Shown in pieces: positions 6,832-8,961 of a stretch of DNA of 8,961 nucleotides. Under the pieces are notes generated by a model. That model worked only from the letters and a program-made list of their open reading frames with translations. It was not told the DNA's origin and ran no database searches. The DNA lies in contig CAZFBS010000074.1 of assembly GCA_964517265.1 (NCBI GenBank), positions 1 through 8,961 of the forward strand, in the 5' to 3' direction. This DNA comes from REEP01 sp964517265 (GTDB lineage Bacteria; Pseudomonadota; Alphaproteobacteria; Rhodospirillales; Defluviicoccaceae). Position 1 is the first letter of the stretch. Each line of letters starts with the position of its first letter. The translations under genes and the position numbers were made by a program.

Positions 6832-7551
6832 ATGGACTTGGAACCCCACATTCTCATTGTTGATGACGACAGTCAGGTTCGCCAACTGATCGGGCGCTTT
6901 CTGCGTGAGAACGGCTACCGCGTCACCGGCGCCCGCGACGGCCGCGAGATGCGCGAGACGCTTGCCTCGACGGCGATCGATCTGATTATCCTCGACCTCA
7001 TGCTGCCCGGCACCTCCGGCCTCGACCTCTGCCGGGAGCTGCGCGCCACTTCGTCCGTCCCGATCATCATGCTGACGGCCAAGGGCGAAGATACAGATCG
7101 GATCGTCGGCCTTGAAGTGGGGGCGGACGACTACCTGCCGAAACCGTTCAATCCTCGCGAACTCCTGGCACGCATTCGGGCTGTCCTGCGACGGGCTGCA
7201 ACGAAGCAACCCGGAGAGCCAACACTTGGCGGCCGGCTAATCGCGTTCGGCGATTGGACCCTGGATACGCTGCGACGTGAGGTGACGTCCGCCGACGGCG
7301 TGGTCGTCGATCTGAGCGGCGGCGAGTACGACGTGTTGATCGCCTTTGTCGAGCACCCCAATCGCATCCTCTCGCGGGAGCAGCTTTTGGAACTGGCACG
7401 CAATCGCACCTCCAGTGCCTTCGACAGAAGCATCGACGTGCAGATCAGCCGTATCCGGCGCAAGCTCGAGGGTGGTGGGACGTCGCCTCCGCTGATCAAG
7501 ACGGTGCGGGGCGCCGGCTACATCTTTCTGCCGGTGGTGAAGAGGTGCTGA
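6832..7551 (+). CDS. OmpR/PhoB-family response regulator
   Basis: This transcription factor is activated by phosphotransfer from the kinase encoded next and most likely controls this operon. Numbering from ATG 6832 (239 residues), the receiver domain shows the acidic pocket D11-D12, phosphoacceptor D55 (LIILDLMLPG), T82 (MLTAKGED) and K104 (DDYLPKPFNPREL). A linker follows about 122-135. The C-terminal winged helix has the family signatures LSGGEYDVLIAF, RILSREQLLELA, the recognition-helix region RSIDVQISRIRRKLEGG and the wing IKTVRGAGYIFLP. A TTG at 6790 would extend it by 14 residues (MADPPGSERT...), but these do not belong to the domain. The ATG has only a weak ribosome site, so the start is moderately certain. 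It lies 56 bases after the small protein with no clear terminator between, suggesting one transcript, and its last 7 bases overlap the kinase gene. Confidence 0.93.
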   Translation: MDLEPHILIVDDDSQVRQLIGRFLRENGYRVTGARDGREMRETLASTAIDLIILDLMLPGTSGLDLCRELRATSSVPIIMLTAKGEDTDRIVGLEVGADDYLPKPFNPRELLARIRAVLRRAATKQPGEPTLGGRLIAFGDWTLDTLRREVTSADGVVVDLSGGEYDVLIAFVEHPNRILSREQLLELARNRTSSAFDRSIDVQISRIRRKLEGGGTSPPLIKTVRGAGYIFLPVVKRC

Positions 7552-8924
7552 AACGGCTGATCCCGGACACGCTGGCCGGACGAACCATCGTAATCTTGAT
7601 GTTCGGCCTTGGCCTCTTCCACGTGTGGAGCATCTGGATCTATCAGCTTGGTATCGAGAACCTGCTCGGCACGAGCCGTGAGGAACAGCTCGCTGAGCAC
7701 CTGGTCGCCGTCAAGCGCGTCGTCGCCCCCTTGCCTGATACCGAGCGCGAACAAACGGCGCATGCGCTCTCCACCGCGACCATGGAGATCCATTGGAGTA
7801 CACGCAGCCTCGTCAATCCAACGGGACCCGAAAGTCCGAGCATCCCCCTCGTACGCCAACGGTTACGGGAACTGATGCCTGAACTCGCTGATGCCCAGGT
7901 CCGCCTTTCCTTCGCAAACGAAGGCGGATCGCAAGAGCAAGTGAACACGGATGTCTTCCACCACCTTCTGCTTGCATCGGTGCAGTTGCCGGACGGCAGT
8001 TGGCTGAACTTCAGCGTTTCCACACTGCGGCCCACTTTGGCGCCGGATCACAGCGTCCTCGGTTCACTGACTGCAATGGCGCTCGGCATCCTTCTCGTCT
8101 CGGTTTTTCTGGTACGCTCGGTGACTGCGCCTCTCAGGTCGCTGGCGACCGCCGCCGATCGTATCGGCATCGACGCCGCATCGCCTGATGTTCCGCAAGC
8201 AGGTCCGCGGGAGGTGCGCCTTGCAGCGACAGCCTTCAATCGAATGCAGGCGCGGATCAAGCGACTCATCGAGGATCGAACGCAGACGTTGGCGGCGGTA
8301 TCGCATGATCTCAAGACACCGATCACCCGCTTGCGCCTGCGCGCGCACTTTGTCCGGGACGACGAGCTCCGTCAGACGATCGAGGGCGATCTCGATGAAA
8401 TGGAAGCGATGATTCAGTCCACTTTGGATTTCCTGCGCGGGGATGCGTCAGGCGAAGAGATGAAGACGGTCGACATCGGCACGATCATCGAGACCGTCTG
8501 CGATCATCTCGTTGACAGCGGCCACGATGTCGTGCTGTGCGCAGACGCTCACGCGCCGCTCCCGTGTCGACCGCTCGCGATCAAACGGGCGTTTTCCAAC
8601 CTCGTCGAGAACGCTGTGAAATATGGCACACGCGCTCGCGTCTCGCTCGCGAAGCAGCCGGACGAGTTGATCGTCAGCATTGACGACGACGGCCCCGGCA
8701 TTCCGGCCGCCGAACTCGACCGAGTTTTCGATCCATTCTATCGGCTGGAGAGCAGCCGTAGCCGCGAAACCGGTGGCACTGGCCTCGGACTCACCGTTGC
8801 GCGCTCGACCATCCGCGCCCACGGCGGCGACATCCGGCTGGCGAACAGAAAGGGCGGCGGCCTGTCGGTTACCGTCACGCTGCCCATGCCCGCCCTCCTC
8901 TTCCGGGTCGGCAATACTTCGTAA
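7545..8924 (+). CDS. EnvZ-like membrane sensor histidine kinase
   Basis: This inner-membrane sensor autophosphorylates and passes phosphate to the preceding regulator. The start is GTG at 7545, overlapping the regulator's end by 7 bases, with GAAGAG just upstream, so translation is probably coupled. The 459 residues comprise TM1 (about 14-34), a periplasmic sensor region of about 135 residues (35-169), TM2 (about 170-191), HAMP (192-245), and the dimerisation and phosphoacceptor helix with H254 in LAAVSHDLKTPITRLRLRA, the EnvZ/RstB type of HisKA. The ATP domain has the N box (SNLVENAVKYG, N352 and N356), G1 (DDDGPGIP, 380-387), F box (DPFYRL) and G2 (GGTGLGL, 410-416). All catalytic residues are present. 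The periplasmic part has scattered histidines, including HH at 139-140, but no dense metal-binding cluster, so the ligand is inferred from the operon only. No gene follows within the window. Confidence 0.94.
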   Translation: MLKRLIPDTLAGRTIVILMFGLGLFHVWSIWIYQLGIENLLGTSREEQLAEHLVAVKRVVAPLPDTEREQTAHALSTATMEIHWSTRSLVNPTGPESPSIPLVRQRLRELMPELADAQVRLSFANEGGSQEQVNTDVFHHLLLASVQLPDGSWLNFSVSTLRPTLAPDHSVLGSLTAMALGILLVSVFLVRSVTAPLRSLATAADRIGIDAASPDVPQAGPREVRLAATAFNRMQARIKRLIEDRTQTLAAVSHDLKTPITRLRLRAHFVRDDELRQTIEGDLDEMEAMIQSTLDFLRGDASGEEMKTVDIGTIIETVCDHLVDSGHDVVLCADAHAPLPCRPLAIKRAFSNLVENAVKYGTRARVSLAKQPDELIVSIDDDGPGIPAAELDRVFDPFYRLESSRSRETGGTGLGLTVARSTIRAHGGDIRLANRKGGGLSVTVTLPMPALLFRVGNTS

Positions 8925-8938
8925 CGCTCTTGCAAATC
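8921..8938 (+). repeat. Second copy of the 18-base motif seen upstream of the operon
   Basis: GTAACGCTCTTGCAAATC overlaps the kinase stop codon and matches the sequence at 705-722 at 15 of 18 positions; the similarity extends weakly to AGCA some bases later. It could be a regulator site serving a gene beyond the window, or coincidence, since an all-against-all comparison of 9 kb would give some such matches by chance. Confidence 0.25.
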
Positions 8939-8961
8939 CACAGCAACCGGGCGCGTCTAGA

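Noticed and set aside
1..8961. CRISPR arrays, tRNA/rRNA genes, insertion sequences, phage genes
   Set aside because: I saw no regularly spaced repeats, no tRNA-like cloverleaf, no transposase or integrase motifs and no terminal inverted repeats on either strand.

Overview
The window carries a heavy-metal efflux locus from a GC-rich proteobacterium. Every large gene favours G or C in the third codon position, and starts are often TTG or GTG. The gene order and the double-membrane-spanning adaptor architecture are ones I associate with Alphaproteobacteria (Rhizobiales or Rhodospirillales type). That taxonomic placement is inference. A run of exactly 100 N (1417-1516) marks a scaffold gap, so this is a draft or metagenomic assembly and true distances across the gap are unknown.

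Layout: at the left edge, on the minus strand, is the N-terminal 138 codons of a membrane-anchored BNR/Asp-box beta-propeller protein (F510_1955 glycosylhydrolase-like), running out of the window at base 1. A divergent intergenic region (417-786) follows; it contains short palindromes and a candidate operator but no convincing gene. All remaining genes are on the plus strand: the N-terminal half of a TolC/CzcC-type outer-membrane channel (787-1416, cut by the gap), a long RND periplasmic adaptor with an extra N-terminal module (1517-3235), a complete CzcA/CusA-type HME-RND pump (3246-6356), a small secreted protein (6395-6775), an OmpR/PhoB response regulator (6832-7551) and an EnvZ-like sensor histidine kinase (7545-8924). 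The last 37 bases hold no gene.

How they fit: pump, adaptor and channel should form a tripartite C(B)A-type complex that takes metal ions from periplasm or inner membrane to the outside. The adaptor's His-rich segments and the small His-headed protein are plausible periplasmic metal-handling parts. The two-component pair at the operon's end probably senses envelope metal and controls the operon. The metal cannot be read with certainty: the pump lacks the methionines I expect for a CusA-type Cu(I)/Ag(I) site and has an acidic-rich TM4 motif (ELVDDAVVDVEN), so a divalent cation is possible.

Most worth a second look: a sharp AT-rich patch (about 4258-4430) inside the otherwise GC-rich pump gene; the adaptor's internal signal-peptide-like segment followed by a second His motif; the apparent kinship of the small secreted protein with the adaptor's N-terminal module; and a short sequence shared by the operon's upstream region and the end of the kinase gene. 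I saw no CRISPR array, RNA gene, insertion sequence or clearly new system; this is a recognisable efflux system with unusual details.
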